In this document: one piece after another, positions 1-7,915 of the stretch
Numbering within the stretch: the first letter of the stretch is position 1
How the letters are laid out: each line of letters starts with the position of its first letter
NCBI RefSeq assembly: GCF_022601735.1
Contig: NZ_JAKUMM010000001.1
Span: forward strand, 272,911 to 336,910
DNA: 64,000 nucleotides
Direction: 5' to 3'
From: Atopomonas sediminilitoris
Lineage (GTDB): Bacteria > Pseudomonadota > Gammaproteobacteria > Pseudomonadales > Pseudomonadaceae
Translations under genes and position numbers: made by a program
Notes under the pieces: generated by a model
Told to the model about the DNA's origin: nothing
The model's input: only the letters and a program-made list of their open reading frames with translations
The model's database searches: none

Positions 1-173
1 CCGCGAAGGTTTTTCGCCGAGCTTTCGCCCATCACCCAACGCACAGCATCGATGATGTTGGATTTGCCGCAGCCATTGGGCCCGATCACCGCGCTCATGT
101 TGGCGGTGAAGTGCACGGTGGTCGGATCGACGAAAGATTTGAAGCCGGCCAATTTGATGCACTTAAGGCGCAT
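1..173 (-). CDS. smc: SMC chromosome partition protein, N-terminus only
   Basis: The reverse strand from the ATG at 173 gives 57 codons that match the start of bacterial SMC: the opening [14 protein letters not shown], then the Walker A loop GPNGCGKSN at about residues 32-40 and the following [12 protein letters not shown] helix. The gene runs off the left edge, so only the first part of the ATPase head is present. SMC forms a ring that organises and segregates the chromosome together with ScpA and ScpB. The GntR regulator gene ends 18 bases upstream on the same strand, so the two may be co-transcribed. Confidence 0.93.
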   Translation of the reverse strand, partial: MRLKCIKLAGFKSFVDPTTVHFTANMSAVIGPNGCGKSNIIDAVRWVMGESSAKNLR

Positions 174-191
174 GCGCAAACATCCTGTGGG

Positions 192-848
192 CTAATCGTT
201 CAGAGCAGCAATCACCAGCGCGCAGTTGTGCTGGGCATAATCGTCCATGACTTGACGCGCGCTGGCTTGGTCACGCTGGCGGATAGCCTGCAATAAGCGC
301 GCATAGGTGTCGAGGAAGGTGTGCATCTCGGCAGCACGGTGCGCCAAGCTGAAGTAATACGTGCGCTGAATCGCCGGCAGCAGGTTCAACACCACTTCTT
401 TAAGGTAGGGGTTGTCCACGAAGCTTAAACCGACGTGCAAAATCTCAAAGCTGTTATCGACAAAACGCTGCACGTCGTTGGCTTGTACCGCGTGCAGCAA
501 GCCTTGCTGGATCTGGGCAAAGCGCTCGAGCTCTTGCTCTTGTTGCCAAGTACCCGCCACCTCGGCGGCCAGCAGCATGTACAACTCTTTCACCAAGGCA
601 TACAAGGCGCGCACCGAATGCGGGGTTAACTCAGCCACCATGGCGCCCCGGCGCGGCGGAATACTGACCAAATGACGACGCTGCAAAATCAATAAAGCCT
701 CACGCACTGAACCGCGACTGACGCTGAGTTCGCTGGTGACTTTGATTTCTTGAATGCGCTCACAGGGCTTTAATTCGCCACGAATGATGCGTTGACTCAA
801 ATGCTGGGCGATTTGCTCGGCCAAGCTGTCGGGGGCTTTGAAACTCAT
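192..848 (-). CDS. GntR family transcriptional regulator (FadR/FCD type)
   Basis: This is a 218-residue protein. A winged helix-turn-helix occupies about residues 8-70 (SVSRGSVREALLILQRR is the recognition region), followed by an all-helical FCD ligand-binding domain at about 78-215. The open frame extends to 905, but I place the start at 848, where AAGGAT precedes the ATG by 6 bases and the protein begins MSFKAPDSLAEQI. It is divergent from the alkane hydroxylase gene and upstream of smc, an order I recall from Pseudomonas aeruginosa. A palindrome typical of this family's operators lies in the shared intergenic region, so control of alkB is likely. That role is inferred; the effector is unknown. 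Confidence 0.88.
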   Translation of the reverse strand: MSFKAPDSLAEQIAQHLSQRIIRGELKPCERIQEIKVTSELSVSRGSVREALLILQRRHLVSIPPRRGAMVAELTPHSVRALYALVKELYMLLAAEVAGTWQQEQELERFAQIQQGLLHAVQANDVQRFVDNSFEILHVGLSFVDNPYLKEVVLNLLPAIQRTYYFSLAHRAAEMHTFLDTYARLLQAIRQRDQASARQVMDDYAQHNCALVIAALND

Positions 849-1010
849 GTTGATCCTTAATAACTGGCCTGCGCATGCCAGCAAACAAGCGGCGCAGAAT
901 ACCACACAGGGCTAAACCGTAAGGCTGCGCAGTTCACCGCCGGCATTCTTCGGCAAAAATGATTTTACCCAAGTTTTAGCCACACCCACCTTTGGTTGGC
1001 CTCGGTCTTA

Positions 1011-1040
1011 TTGATGACTGTCGGATTGTAGGACAATATT
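1011..1040 (+). promoter_or_regulatory. Putative alkB promoter with GntR-type operator
   Basis: A perfect palindrome ATTGT-AGG-ACAAT lies at 1025-1037, the shape of operators bound by FCD-type GntR regulators (TTGT-N3-ACAA core). It sits between a possible -35 (TTGATG, 1011-1016) and a weak -10 (CAATAT, 1034-1039; spacing 17). A protein bound there would block RNA polymerase, which fits repression of the downstream hydroxylase by the divergent regulator. The palindrome is seen directly; the promoter boxes are weaker and the regulator pairing is inferred. Confidence 0.55.
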
Positions 1041-1076
1041 TTCACACCAAGAACAACATCACCTGTGGAGCCTTCT

Positions 1077-2213
1077 ATGTTGGCCAATTTTTCCCCCAGC
1101 ACCATGCTGATCATTAAGCGCTACGGCTACTGGCTGTGGCTGTTGTTTGTGCTCGCCGTGCCGTTCTCTTACCTGCAAGCACAAGGCAGTGAGCTACCGA
1201 ATCTGTGGGCGTTTTTTACCCCCATCGTGGTGTTTGGCCTGATTCCCCTGCTCGATGCCATCCTCGGCCGCGATCCCGCCAACCCTGAAGAAGGCGAAGA
1301 AGTCGCCGCCTTAAGTGAGCAGCGCTACTACCGCTGGCTCAGCTTGGTCAGCGTGCCCGCCTTGCTCGGCTTGATTGCTTGGGGTGGCTGGGTGTTTGTG
1401 CATAACGAACTGTGGAGCTGGGTTGGCCAACTCGGCTGGTTGCTCTCGGTCGGCACCGTAACCGGCGGCATTGGCATTACCGTGGCGCATGAGCTGGTGC
1501 ACAAAGACCCGAAGCTTGAGCAAAACGCTGGCGGTTTATTGCTCGCGGCGGTGTGCTACGGCGGCTTCAAGGTTGAGCATGTGCGCGGCCATCACGTGCA
1601 TGTATCTACTCCGGAAGATGCTTCTTCGGCACGCTTCAATCAGAGCCTGTACCAATTTTTGCCGCACGCTTATCTGCACAATTTTTTAAATGCTTGGAAG
1701 CTCGAAGCCACCAGACTTAAACGTAAAAACCTTGCGGTGTTCTCACATCACAACGAGCTGGTGCTCTGGTATGGCATCAGTGCATTGATGGCGATTGGTT
1801 TTGGCCTCAGCTTCGGCTGGCTGGGCGTCGCGTATTTCTTGGGGCAGAGCTTTGTCGCCTTCACCCTACTGGAGATCGTCAACTACGTAGAACACTACGG
1901 CCTGCACCGCCGCAAGTTAGACAACGGCCGCTACGAGCGCACGACAGAAGAACACTCGTGGAATAGTAACTTCTTGCTCACCAACCTGTTCTTGTTCCAC
2001 TTACAGCGCCACTCCGACCACCACGCCAACGCCAAACGACGTTATCAAGTGCTTCGCCACTTTGAACAAAGCCCGCAACTGCCCAACGGCTACGCCGGCA
2101 TGGTGGTGCTGGCGCTGGTTCCGCCGCTGTGGAAAGCGGTGATGAACCCGCGCGTCAAAGCCTATTACCAAGGCGAAGAGCATCAGCTGAGCGAACACCA
2201 GCAAGCCGCTTAA
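1077..2213 (+). CDS. alkB: Membrane-bound alkane 1-monooxygenase (AlkB2 type)
   Basis: This 378-residue integral membrane non-haem di-iron enzyme hydroxylates the terminal carbon of n-alkanes using rubredoxin as electron donor. All signature histidine boxes are present: HELVHK at about 138-143, EHVRGHH at 167-173, NYVEHYGL at 269-276 and LQRHSDHHA at 309-317. Several hydrophobic segments precede and separate them. A GTG at 1065 extends the frame, but the ATG at 1077 has GGAG 6 bases upstream and is preferred. No rubredoxin gene is beside it, so electron transfer partners must be elsewhere. Its position next to a GntR regulator and smc resembles the alkB2 locus of P. aeruginosa. A terminator follows immediately. 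Confidence 0.95.
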   Translation: MLANFSPSTMLIIKRYGYWLWLLFVLAVPFSYLQAQGSELPNLWAFFTPIVVFGLIPLLDAILGRDPANPEEGEEVAALSEQRYYRWLSLVSVPALLGLIAWGGWVFVHNELWSWVGQLGWLLSVGTVTGGIGITVAHELVHKDPKLEQNAGGLLLAAVCYGGFKVEHVRGHHVHVSTPEDASSARFNQSLYQFLPHAYLHNFLNAWKLEATRLKRKNLAVFSHHNELVLWYGISALMAIGFGLSFGWLGVAYFLGQSFVAFTLLEIVNYVEHYGLHRRKLDNGRYERTTEEHSWNSNFLLTNLFLFHLQRHSDHHANAKRRYQVLRHFEQSPQLPNGYAGMVVLALVPPLWKAVMNPRVKAYYQGEEHQLSEHQQAA

Positions 2214-2228
2214 CGCGCGTCAGCCACG

Positions 2229-2265
2229 CCCCCGATGCAGTCAGCCCTGCTCGGGGGTTGTTTTT
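2229..2265 (+). terminator. Rho-independent terminator of alkB
   Basis: The stem CCCCCGA (2229-2235) pairs with TCGGGGG (2251-2257). An inner GCAG/CTGC stem supports it, and TTGTTTTT follows at 2258-2265. It overlaps the last codons of the convergent hydroxylase gene, so the two genes are packed tail to tail. Confidence 0.8.
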
Positions 2266-3047
2266 AACCCCTCAACCAACTCGCCTTGCTCATTAGCCGA
2301 GCGTTGCAAGGCCTGTGCTAAACGCTGCGCATACTGCGGATGCTCCGTGCCACAGCAACGATCCCACCAAGTGAAATACAAGCCGTAGTTGTAGCGCCCG
2401 TTCTGGTGGTGCAAGTCGTGATGCGTAGTGGTGGTCAGCCAGTTATACCATCCACTGTGCACCATCACACGCGGGAACAGCTCATAACCGGCATGCCCAA
2501 CCACATTGCGGGCAATCATGTGCACACTCCACAACAGCAAAATCAGCGGGTGTAACGGCACGAGCTGAGCAAACAAGATGGGAAACAGCACATGGGTCAG
2601 CGCCTCGCCCGGGTGGAAGGCATAGGCAGCCCACGGGCTAGGCGTGCGCGAGCGGTGATGCAGCACATGCAAGCGGCGCAGCCAGCGGCTGTGCAACGCG
2701 CGGTGCGTCCAGTAAAAGTACGCATCGTGGGCGACAATCATCAGAAGCAAACTGCCCAGCGCATAGCCCGCACTGTAATCACTCAGCTGCCAATACAACT
2801 GGCCAACCCCTTGCTGAGCCAACCAAACGATACCCACTAAGCTGCTCACCGCGAACAGACTCGCGGTGCACAGCGACCAGAGAATTTCGCGCCGATAATC
2901 CGCCCACTGCGGGCGGCGCATTTGTATACGCCGACCAGCGAGGCGATCACGCAGGCAAAATATCAACAGCGCCAAGCCCCCAGCAAACAGCAGGTACTTA
3001 GCGATATCGTGCAATAAGGCAGTGTGTAGTTGAGCGAGGGTTAGCAT
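2241..3047 (-). CDS. Fatty acid hydroxylase / sterol desaturase family membrane protein
   Basis: A 268-residue membrane protein with the histidine clusters of the fatty acid hydroxylase superfamily (PF04116): HDAYFYWTH at 107-115, HVLHH at 127-131 and HHDLHH at 209-214, with a further H at 185. These bind a di-iron centre that oxidises or desaturates lipid substrates. Hydrophobic stretches at about 15-32, 60-78, 97-110 and 150-180 place it in the inner membrane. The substrate cannot be told from sequence. The AraC-type regulator gene lies directly upstream on the same strand, and two direct repeats occur in the gap between them, suggesting that regulator controls this gene. It is convergent with alkB, so a lipid or alkane role is plausible but unproven. 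Confidence 0.85.
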   Translation of the reverse strand: MLTLAQLHTALLHDIAKYLLFAGGLALLIFCLRDRLAGRRIQMRRPQWADYRREILWSLCTASLFAVSSLVGIVWLAQQGVGQLYWQLSDYSAGYALGSLLLMIVAHDAYFYWTHRALHSRWLRRLHVLHHRSRTPSPWAAYAFHPGEALTHVLFPILFAQLVPLHPLILLLWSVHMIARNVVGHAGYELFPRVMVHSGWYNWLTTTTHHDLHHQNGRYNYGLYFTWWDRCCGTEHPQYAQRLAQALQRSANEQGELVEGLKTTPEQG

Positions 3048-3101
3048 GATTGCGACTCCGAATTAATCGGCAATCAGCGTGTAACAAGGGCAAAACGCCG
3101 T

Positions 3102-3130
3102 CTGGCCGATTTCTTAAAAAAGCTGGCCGA
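3102..3130. promoter_or_regulatory. Direct repeats upstream of the hydroxylase gene, possible AraC operator
   Basis: The octamer CTGGCCGA occurs at 3102-3109 and again at 3123-3130, exactly 21 bases (two helical turns) apart and in the same orientation. They lie 55-85 bases upstream of the hydroxylase start. AraC-family activators usually bind paired direct repeats with this phasing. The second copy also forms part of the terminator hairpin. The repeat is seen; its use as an operator is inferred. Confidence 0.45.
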
Positions 3131-3153
3131 ATCTGCAATCGGCGCGCTTTTTT
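3116..3153. terminator. Bidirectional terminator after the AraC-type gene
   Basis: A hairpin has AAAAAAGC at 3116-3123 pairing with GCTTTTTT at 3146-3153, and an inner GCCGA/TCGGC stem around the loop. The A and T tracts make it work in either direction. On the minus strand it directly follows the AraC-type gene, whose stop is at 3155. Confidence 0.75.
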
Positions 3154-3154
3154 A

Positions 3155-4222
3155 CTATTCGGCTAACGTGTTTTGCCGAAACTCGCTCGGCGTTACGCCC
3201 TGCTGTGCTTTAAAGGCGCGATTAAAGGGCCCAATCGAAGCAAAGCCGACATCCAAGGCGATGGTCAAAATCGGCAAACGCCGCCGTGCTGGGTCTGCCA
3301 GCTGAGCGCACGCAGCCGCAATGCGGAACTGATTCAAGTAGCTGTTGAAGTTGCGCTGACCTAAACCGCCGTTAATCAGCTGGCGTAGCCGATAATCAGG
3401 CATGCCTAAGTGGCTAGCCAGATCGGCCAAGGTCAGATTGGCTCGCGCCCATAACTGCTCTTCATCCATTGCGCGCTGTAAGCGCTGTAAAGCCGCTTGT
3501 TCTTCAGCGGCCAGCACAGGCTCGGCAACCGCAGCAGTCGACACCGGCGTTGCTGCGCAGGCCTCAGCTGGGCTTAACAGCGCCTGCAATGCTTCGAGCC
3601 GCAGGCTCAGCCACAGCGTGACTACGCCAATACCGACAAGGTTGAGTCGCTCCAGCCACGGCGGCTCTGGGTTTTCTCCGTAGCCCAGCTCAACCAACAG
3701 CACCAGCAAGATGTACATACCGACACCGGGGCCTAACCACAGGCGCAAATGGCGGCGCTGCTCGAGCAAGTCGGCGCCCTGCCCACGCCAGATCAACCAC
3801 AGCACATGGCAAATCAGGCCACCGGCAAGCACGTTCTGCACCACCACCAGCTGCGCTACGCTCAGCCACGGCAAACCACCCCACTGCATCAATACCGACA
3901 GCCCAGCCAAGGCCAGCAATGGCAGCCATAAATAGCCTCGCCAAGTAAAGGCATCATCAAACAAGGCTTGGGCAAACAGCCAAAAACAGGCGGGGGCAAT
4001 AGTCGCCAGCAAAATCAAGCTGGCCTGCAATGGCCAAGGCAGCGCCGGCAATAGGCTACTGCCGGCCAATAAATAGCCAGCAATACTCAGCAGCAACAAT
4101 AGGCACAGGCGCTTACTCGCCGTAGGCGGTGGCGCGGTTAAGCGCAGCCCCACCAGCAACAGCAAGCCCAAACAGCCGCCACGCAGTAATAAATCGATAC
4201 TGGCGCCCAACGCATCCGCCAT
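3155..4222 (-). CDS. AraC family regulator with N-terminal membrane domain
   Basis: This 355-residue protein has about seven hydrophobic segments across residues 5-215 and then a C-terminal double helix-turn-helix (about 250-350). The canonical second-motif ending is FASIGPFNRAFK followed by GVTPSEFR. It is therefore a membrane-tethered AraC/XylS-type regulator rather than a cytosolic one with a cupin sensor. The frame could begin at 4270, but ATG at 4222 has GGAG 8 bases upstream. An Ala/Val-rich linker (about 218-240) joins the membrane and DNA-binding parts. It is divergent from chrA and upstream of the hydroxylase gene; the latter is its more likely target because of the direct repeats there. 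The signal sensed by the membrane part is unknown. Confidence 0.85.
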   Translation of the reverse strand: MADALGASIDLLLRGGCLGLLLLVGLRLTAPPPTASKRLCLLLLLSIAGYLLAGSSLLPALPWPLQASLILLATIAPACFWLFAQALFDDAFTWRGYLWLPLLALAGLSVLMQWGGLPWLSVAQLVVVQNVLAGGLICHVLWLIWRGQGADLLEQRRHLRLWLGPGVGMYILLVLLVELGYGENPEPPWLERLNLVGIGVVTLWLSLRLEALQALLSPAEACAATPVSTAAVAEPVLAAEEQAALQRLQRAMDEEQLWARANLTLADLASHLGMPDYRLRQLINGGLGQRNFNSYLNQFRIAAACAQLADPARRRLPILTIALDVGFASIGPFNRAFKAQQGVTPSEFRQNTLAE

Positions 4223-4371
4223 TAAACCACTCCAAGTTCGGTGTATGGCCACAGCATAACCGAGCGCCAAGGCCTCAGCAGCGCACGGTAAAACCTAAGC
4301 CTGTGTAAGTCTCGCTTGCTCCTGTCATACAGAGTCATTAGCCTGCCGCAAATCCTCGCACAGGCACCATC

Positions 4372-5706
4372 ATGCCGCACACGTCTCATACCTCCACCTG
4401 GCCTAGCCTGTGGCAAGCAACGCGTTATTGGCTAATGCTGGGTTTTTTAAGCTTTGGCGGGCCGGCCGGGCAAATCGCCATGATGCACCGCGAGCTGGTT
4501 GAGCGCAGACGCTGGATCAGCGAGTCACGCTTTTTACACGCGCTCAACTACTGCATGTTGTTACCCGGACCAGAAGCGCAACAGCTGGCCACCTACATGG
4601 GCTGGCTACTGCATGGCCGTATCGGCGGCATTATTGCCGGTGGCCTGTTCATTTTGCCGGCCGTTATCCTGCTGATTGTGTTGAGCGCGTTGTACTTAAG
4701 CTTTGGCGACTTACCCGCCGTGCAAGCCGTGTTTGACGGCATCAAGCCCGCAGCCTTAGCCCTGATCGTGCTGGCCTGTTGGCGTATCGGCCAACGCACC
4801 CTGAAACATCCCATAGCTTGGGTTTTGGCGTCGGCCGCGCTGCTCAACGCCTTGCTGCTTGGCTTGCCCTTTCCTGCCGTGATTGCATTGGCGGCCAGCC
4901 TTGGCTTTATCGCCCAACGCAGTGGCTACAAGGGCTTTAGCGCGAGCGGCGGACACACTAGCCAGCACGCCCGCTTAGCCACCCCAGCGCTGATTGATGA
5001 TCACAGCGCGTTACCGGCGCACGCTCGCCACAGCAAAGGCGGCATAGCCGTATTACTAGGCAGTGCGGCATTACTGTGGGCCGTGCCGTTTTTCTTATTA
5101 GCCGGCAACAGCGGCTTACAGCAGCTTGCCAGCTTCTTCAGCAAGGCCGCCTTAGTCACCTTTGGCGGTGCCTACGCGGTGCTGCCTTATGTGTTTGATG
5201 CCGCCGTCACCGATTATCAGTGGATGAGCGCGGCACAAATGCTCGACGGCTTGGCCTTAGGCGAAAGTACGCCTGGCCCGCTGATCATCTTGGTGACCTA
5301 CATAGGCTTTCTCGGCGGCTGGCAACAAGCCATGCTCGGCGCGGAGCAATTATTAGCCGGAGGTATTGCCGGTGCTTTAGTGGCGACGTGGTTTACCTTT
5401 TTACCCTCGTTCGTGTTTATTTTGCTCGGCGCACCTTGGGTGGAATCCAGCCGGCAGCTACCGAGCTTATCCGCCGCCATGGCCGCTATCAGTGCGGCGG
5501 TTGTGGGCTTAATCATCCATCTAGCGTTAGTGTTTGCTTGGCACTTATTCTGGCCCAACGGACTCGACGCGCTACCTGAGCTATTCAGCATCGTCGTGAC
5601 TTTACTGGCGATCTGGCTGTTACACCGCCGGCAATGGTCGATACTGAAAGTAATTGGTCTGTGCGCCTTGCTTGGTCTTGGACAATGGGGAGTAAACCTG
5701 CTGTGA
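4372..5706 (+). CDS. chrA: Chromate transporter, long-chain ChrA family
   Basis: A 444-residue membrane protein with two homologous CHR halves. The first carries FGGPAGQIAMMH and LPGPEAQQLATYMGW (about 25-80); the second carries FGGAYAVLPYV and ESTPGPLIILVTYIGF (about 264-325). ChrA proteins export chromate or related oxyanions across the inner membrane; many family members have not been tested for chromate. About ten hydrophobic segments are visible. Its TGA stop overlaps the probable GTG start of the following channel gene, so the two form a tight pair. No ChrB regulator is nearby. Confidence 0.9.
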   Translation: MPHTSHTSTWPSLWQATRYWLMLGFLSFGGPAGQIAMMHRELVERRRWISESRFLHALNYCMLLPGPEAQQLATYMGWLLHGRIGGIIAGGLFILPAVILLIVLSALYLSFGDLPAVQAVFDGIKPAALALIVLACWRIGQRTLKHPIAWVLASAALLNALLLGLPFPAVIALAASLGFIAQRSGYKGFSASGGHTSQHARLATPALIDDHSALPAHARHSKGGIAVLLGSAALLWAVPFFLLAGNSGLQQLASFFSKAALVTFGGAYAVLPYVFDAAVTDYQWMSAAQMLDGLALGESTPGPLIILVTYIGFLGGWQQAMLGAEQLLAGGIAGALVATWFTFLPSFVFILLGAPWVESSRQLPSLSAAMAAISAAVVGLIIHLALVFAWHLFWPNGLDALPELFSIVVTLLAIWLLHRRQWSILKVIGLCALLGLGQWGVNLL

Positions 5707-6596
5707 GTCAGCTGTCGTACCGCGAACGCATCTATAAAGTCATTTACGGCACCGACACCGCCGCAGGGCGCTTGTTCGATGAAATGCTGCTGGTGGCGAT
5801 TTTGCTTAGCGTTGCGGTGGTCATGCTCGATAGCGTTGAGCAGGTCCGTGCTTGGCCGGGTGAAGTGCTCGGTACGCTGGAGTGGATCTTTACCGCCTTG
5901 TTTACCGTCGAGCTGATCTTGCGCTTATACTGCAACCCCAAGCCGTGGCGCTATGTGTTCAGCTTCTATGGCATGGTCGACATCATCGCCGTGCTACCCA
6001 GCTACCTGAGTTTGTTTTTTGGCGATGCGCAGTACCTTTTGGTGGTGCGCATTTTGCGGCTGATGCGGGTCTTCCGCGTATTACGCTTGGTCGAATACAG
6101 CAAAGAAGCGCGCGTGCTGTTGGTGGCGCTAGCCGGCAGTCGCAAGAAGATTCTAGTCTTTATGCTCAGCGTGTTGAGCTTAGTGTTCTGCTTTGGCGCT
6201 TTGATGTACGTGGTTGAAGGGCCTGAAGGCGGCTTTACCAGCATCCCCAAAGGGGTGTACTGGGCCATCGTCACCTTAACCACCGTAGGCTACGGCGACA
6301 TCGCCCCGCAAAGCCCTTTAGGCCAAGCGATTGCAGGGCTGGTGATGTTGACCGGTTATTCGATCATTGCCGTGCCGACTGGCATTTTCAGCGCCGAAAT
6401 CGTCAAGGCGGCGCGCGAAGGCGATCATGTCATTCACTTGTGCCCGCGCTGCCAAAAAGCCGAACACAACGTTGATGCCAGTTACTGCAATCGTTGCGGC
6501 AATGCCTTATATCCAGAGGCCCAAGCTGAGGCTGAGGCTGAGGCTGAAAAAGAACCGGCCAGCGAGCCCAGCGACAAACCTGCGGAAAAAGATTAA
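5703..6596 (+). CDS. Voltage-gated K+ channel-like ion transporter with C-terminal zinc ribbon
   Basis: A six-helix Ion_trans (PF00520) channel of 297 residues. The S4 segment carries regularly spaced arginines (RILRLMRVFRVLRL, 116-129), and the selectivity filter TTVGYGD is at 193-199, which identifies a K+ channel. The frame opens at 5634, but I choose the GTG at 5703: GGGGAG lies 10 bases upstream and GTGA overlaps the chrA stop. ATG at 5685 is an alternative. After the pore, an unusual cytoplasmic tail holds a CxxC-x11-CxxC zinc ribbon (CPRC 247-250, CNRC 262-265) and then an Ala-Glu repeat tract and an acidic/Lys tail. The tail may gate the channel or bind a partner; that is inference. 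Confidence 0.87.
   Translation: MSQLSYRERIYKVIYGTDTAAGRLFDEMLLVAILLSVAVVMLDSVEQVRAWPGEVLGTLEWIFTALFTVELILRLYCNPKPWRYVFSFYGMVDIIAVLPSYLSLFFGDAQYLLVVRILRLMRVFRVLRLVEYSKEARVLLVALAGSRKKILVFMLSVLSLVFCFGALMYVVEGPEGGFTSIPKGVYWAIVTLTTVGYGDIAPQSPLGQAIAGLVMLTGYSIIAVPTGIFSAEIVKAAREGDHVIHLCPRCQKAEHNVDASYCNRCGNALYPEAQAEAEAEAEKEPASEPSDKPAEKD
6525..6548 (+). repeat. Hexanucleotide repeat in the channel gene
   Basis: Three copies of GCTGAG followed by GCTGAA encode four Ala-Glu units in the channel's C-terminal tail. Such in-frame hexamer tracts can expand or contract by slippage without breaking the frame. Confidence 0.85.
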
Positions 6597-6610
6597 TGAC
6601 CCTGAAACGA

Positions 6611-6640
6611 CAAAGCCCAGCGCAAGTCTGGGCTTTGTCT
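6611..6640. terminator. Bidirectional terminator between channel gene and ccmI
   Basis: A perfect 10-base stem, CAAAGCCCAG (6611-6620) with CTGGGCTTTG (6628-6637), has a 7-base loop. TCTT follows on the plus strand and TCGTTT on the minus strand. It ends the plus-strand chrA/channel unit and the minus-strand ccm operon, which converge here. Confidence 0.8.
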
Positions 6641-6673
6641 TGATGGGATTGCTATGGCGTCAGCGCTAACCAA

Positions 6674-7915
6674 TCACATCGCTTGATCGATGGTCACCGC
6701 CACCGCAGCGTCGGTTTGCGGGGCAAACGGTGCTACGGCGCCTTGCCACTGCCCTTCGGTCGCCTTGCCCGAGCGTGAAATACGCGCTTGCACGATGATC
6801 TCGGCAAAGCCGGACAACTTAAGTTGCGGCATCATCGCATCGGCATCGCTCAAGCTCACGGTCGCGGGCAAATCGGCCACCGTCAGGCGCTTGACCGCCA
6901 GCGGCATCGGCATGCCGTTGTTGGCTTTAGCAAAGATAAACACGCTGTCATCGGCGGCCACTTTAGCGGCCAAGGCTTGATCCAAGCTGACTTGCACGGT
7001 CACGCTCAGCGGTGCATCTGCCTGCGCGGTCGCAGGCTCCGTGGCTTGTGCGACGGGCTGATCTGCCTGCTGCACGCCTTGCTCCACAGACGCTTCGGCT
7101 AAGCGCTCCTTAGCCCGGGCGATACCGCCTTGGATGGCCGCCGCCGTTGGGTCTTGTGGCGGCAGGGCATTGACTAAGCGCTCCCAAAAGCTCACCGCAT
7201 CCGCAAAGCGACCTTCTTCAAAGGCGGCAATACCCAGCAGCCCCAACGTCGTCACTTCTTGCGGGTCATTCTGCAGCACTTCATCGGTCAGGCTGCGCAC
7301 TTCAGGGCTAAACACCTTACCACCCGCGAAGTATTGCGCCTGTGCCAGCTGCGCCATCAACTCGGTTTCCCGACCGGCAATGCGCATAGCCTCGTTAAAC
7401 GCCTTTGCCGCATCGGCTGGACGCTCCAGCGCCATGTAGCTGCGCCCTAAGAAGTACCAATTCTCAGCACTCTCGGGTTGCGCCTGCACCGAACGCTCAA
7501 GCCGTGCGGTGACCTCTTCAATCGAATGCGGCGGCGCTTGGCGGTTTTCACGCGCCAGCGACAAGGCGTCATAGGCGCCCCACTGCCAGTACAACAACAG
7601 CGCCAGCGCCGGCATAGCAAAGGCGCTGCCGATCAGCCACCAGCGGCCACTGGACGCGCTAGCGCTTTGCTCTTGTTCGGCATCGGCGAGCAACTCACGC
7701 GCGGCTTCGGCCTCACCTTGGGCGAATTGCTCGTCGGTCAAAATACCCGCTTGCTGTTGCTCCTGCAGGGCGGCGATGCGCTCCTCATACAGGGCAACGT
7801 TCATCGCGGTACGGTCATGCTCGCGGCGCACGCCGACACCGCGCAATGCCGGCAGCAGCACAAACGAGGCCGCCAGCAACAGCAGTAACCCTGCGGCCAA
7901 CCAAAAATCAGTCAT
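6674..7915 (-). CDS. ccmI: Cytochrome c maturation protein CcmI (TPR haem-lyase component)
   Basis: A 413-residue protein: a membrane helix at about 3-22, a cytoplasmic coiled-coil loop (YEERIAALQEQQQAG, then EQFAQGEAEAAREL), a second membrane helix at about 93-112, and a periplasmic TPR region (about 130-280) that includes ENWYFLGRSYMALERPADA. CcmI holds apocytochrome c and presents it to the CcmF/CcmH ligation complex. A C-terminal domain (about 310-413) completes the CycH-like architecture. The start at 7915 (MTDFWL) is preferred over the longer frame because it gives the expected N-terminal helix and an 8-base overlap with ccmH. It is the last gene of the operon and is followed by a terminator. 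Confidence 0.92.
   Translation of the reverse strand: MTDFWLAAGLLLLLAASFVLLPALRGVGVRREHDRTAMNVALYEERIAALQEQQQAGILTDEQFAQGEAEAARELLADAEQEQSASASSGRWWLIGSAFAMPALALLLYWQWGAYDALSLARENRQAPPHSIEEVTARLERSVQAQPESAENWYFLGRSYMALERPADAAKAFNEAMRIAGRETELMAQLAQAQYFAGGKVFSPEVRSLTDEVLQNDPQEVTTLGLLGIAAFEEGRFADAVSFWERLVNALPPQDPTAAAIQGGIARAKERLAEASVEQGVQQADQPVAQATEPATAQADAPLSVTVQVSLDQALAAKVAADDSVFIFAKANNGMPMPLAVKRLTVADLPATVSLSDADAMMPQLKLSGFAEIIVQARISRSGKATEGQWQGAVAPFAPQTDAAVAVTIDQAM

Noticed and set aside
6525..6548. Phase-variable repeat switching the channel gene on and off
   Set aside because: The unit is six bases, so changes in copy number keep the frame; it can alter tail length but not switch expression by frameshift.
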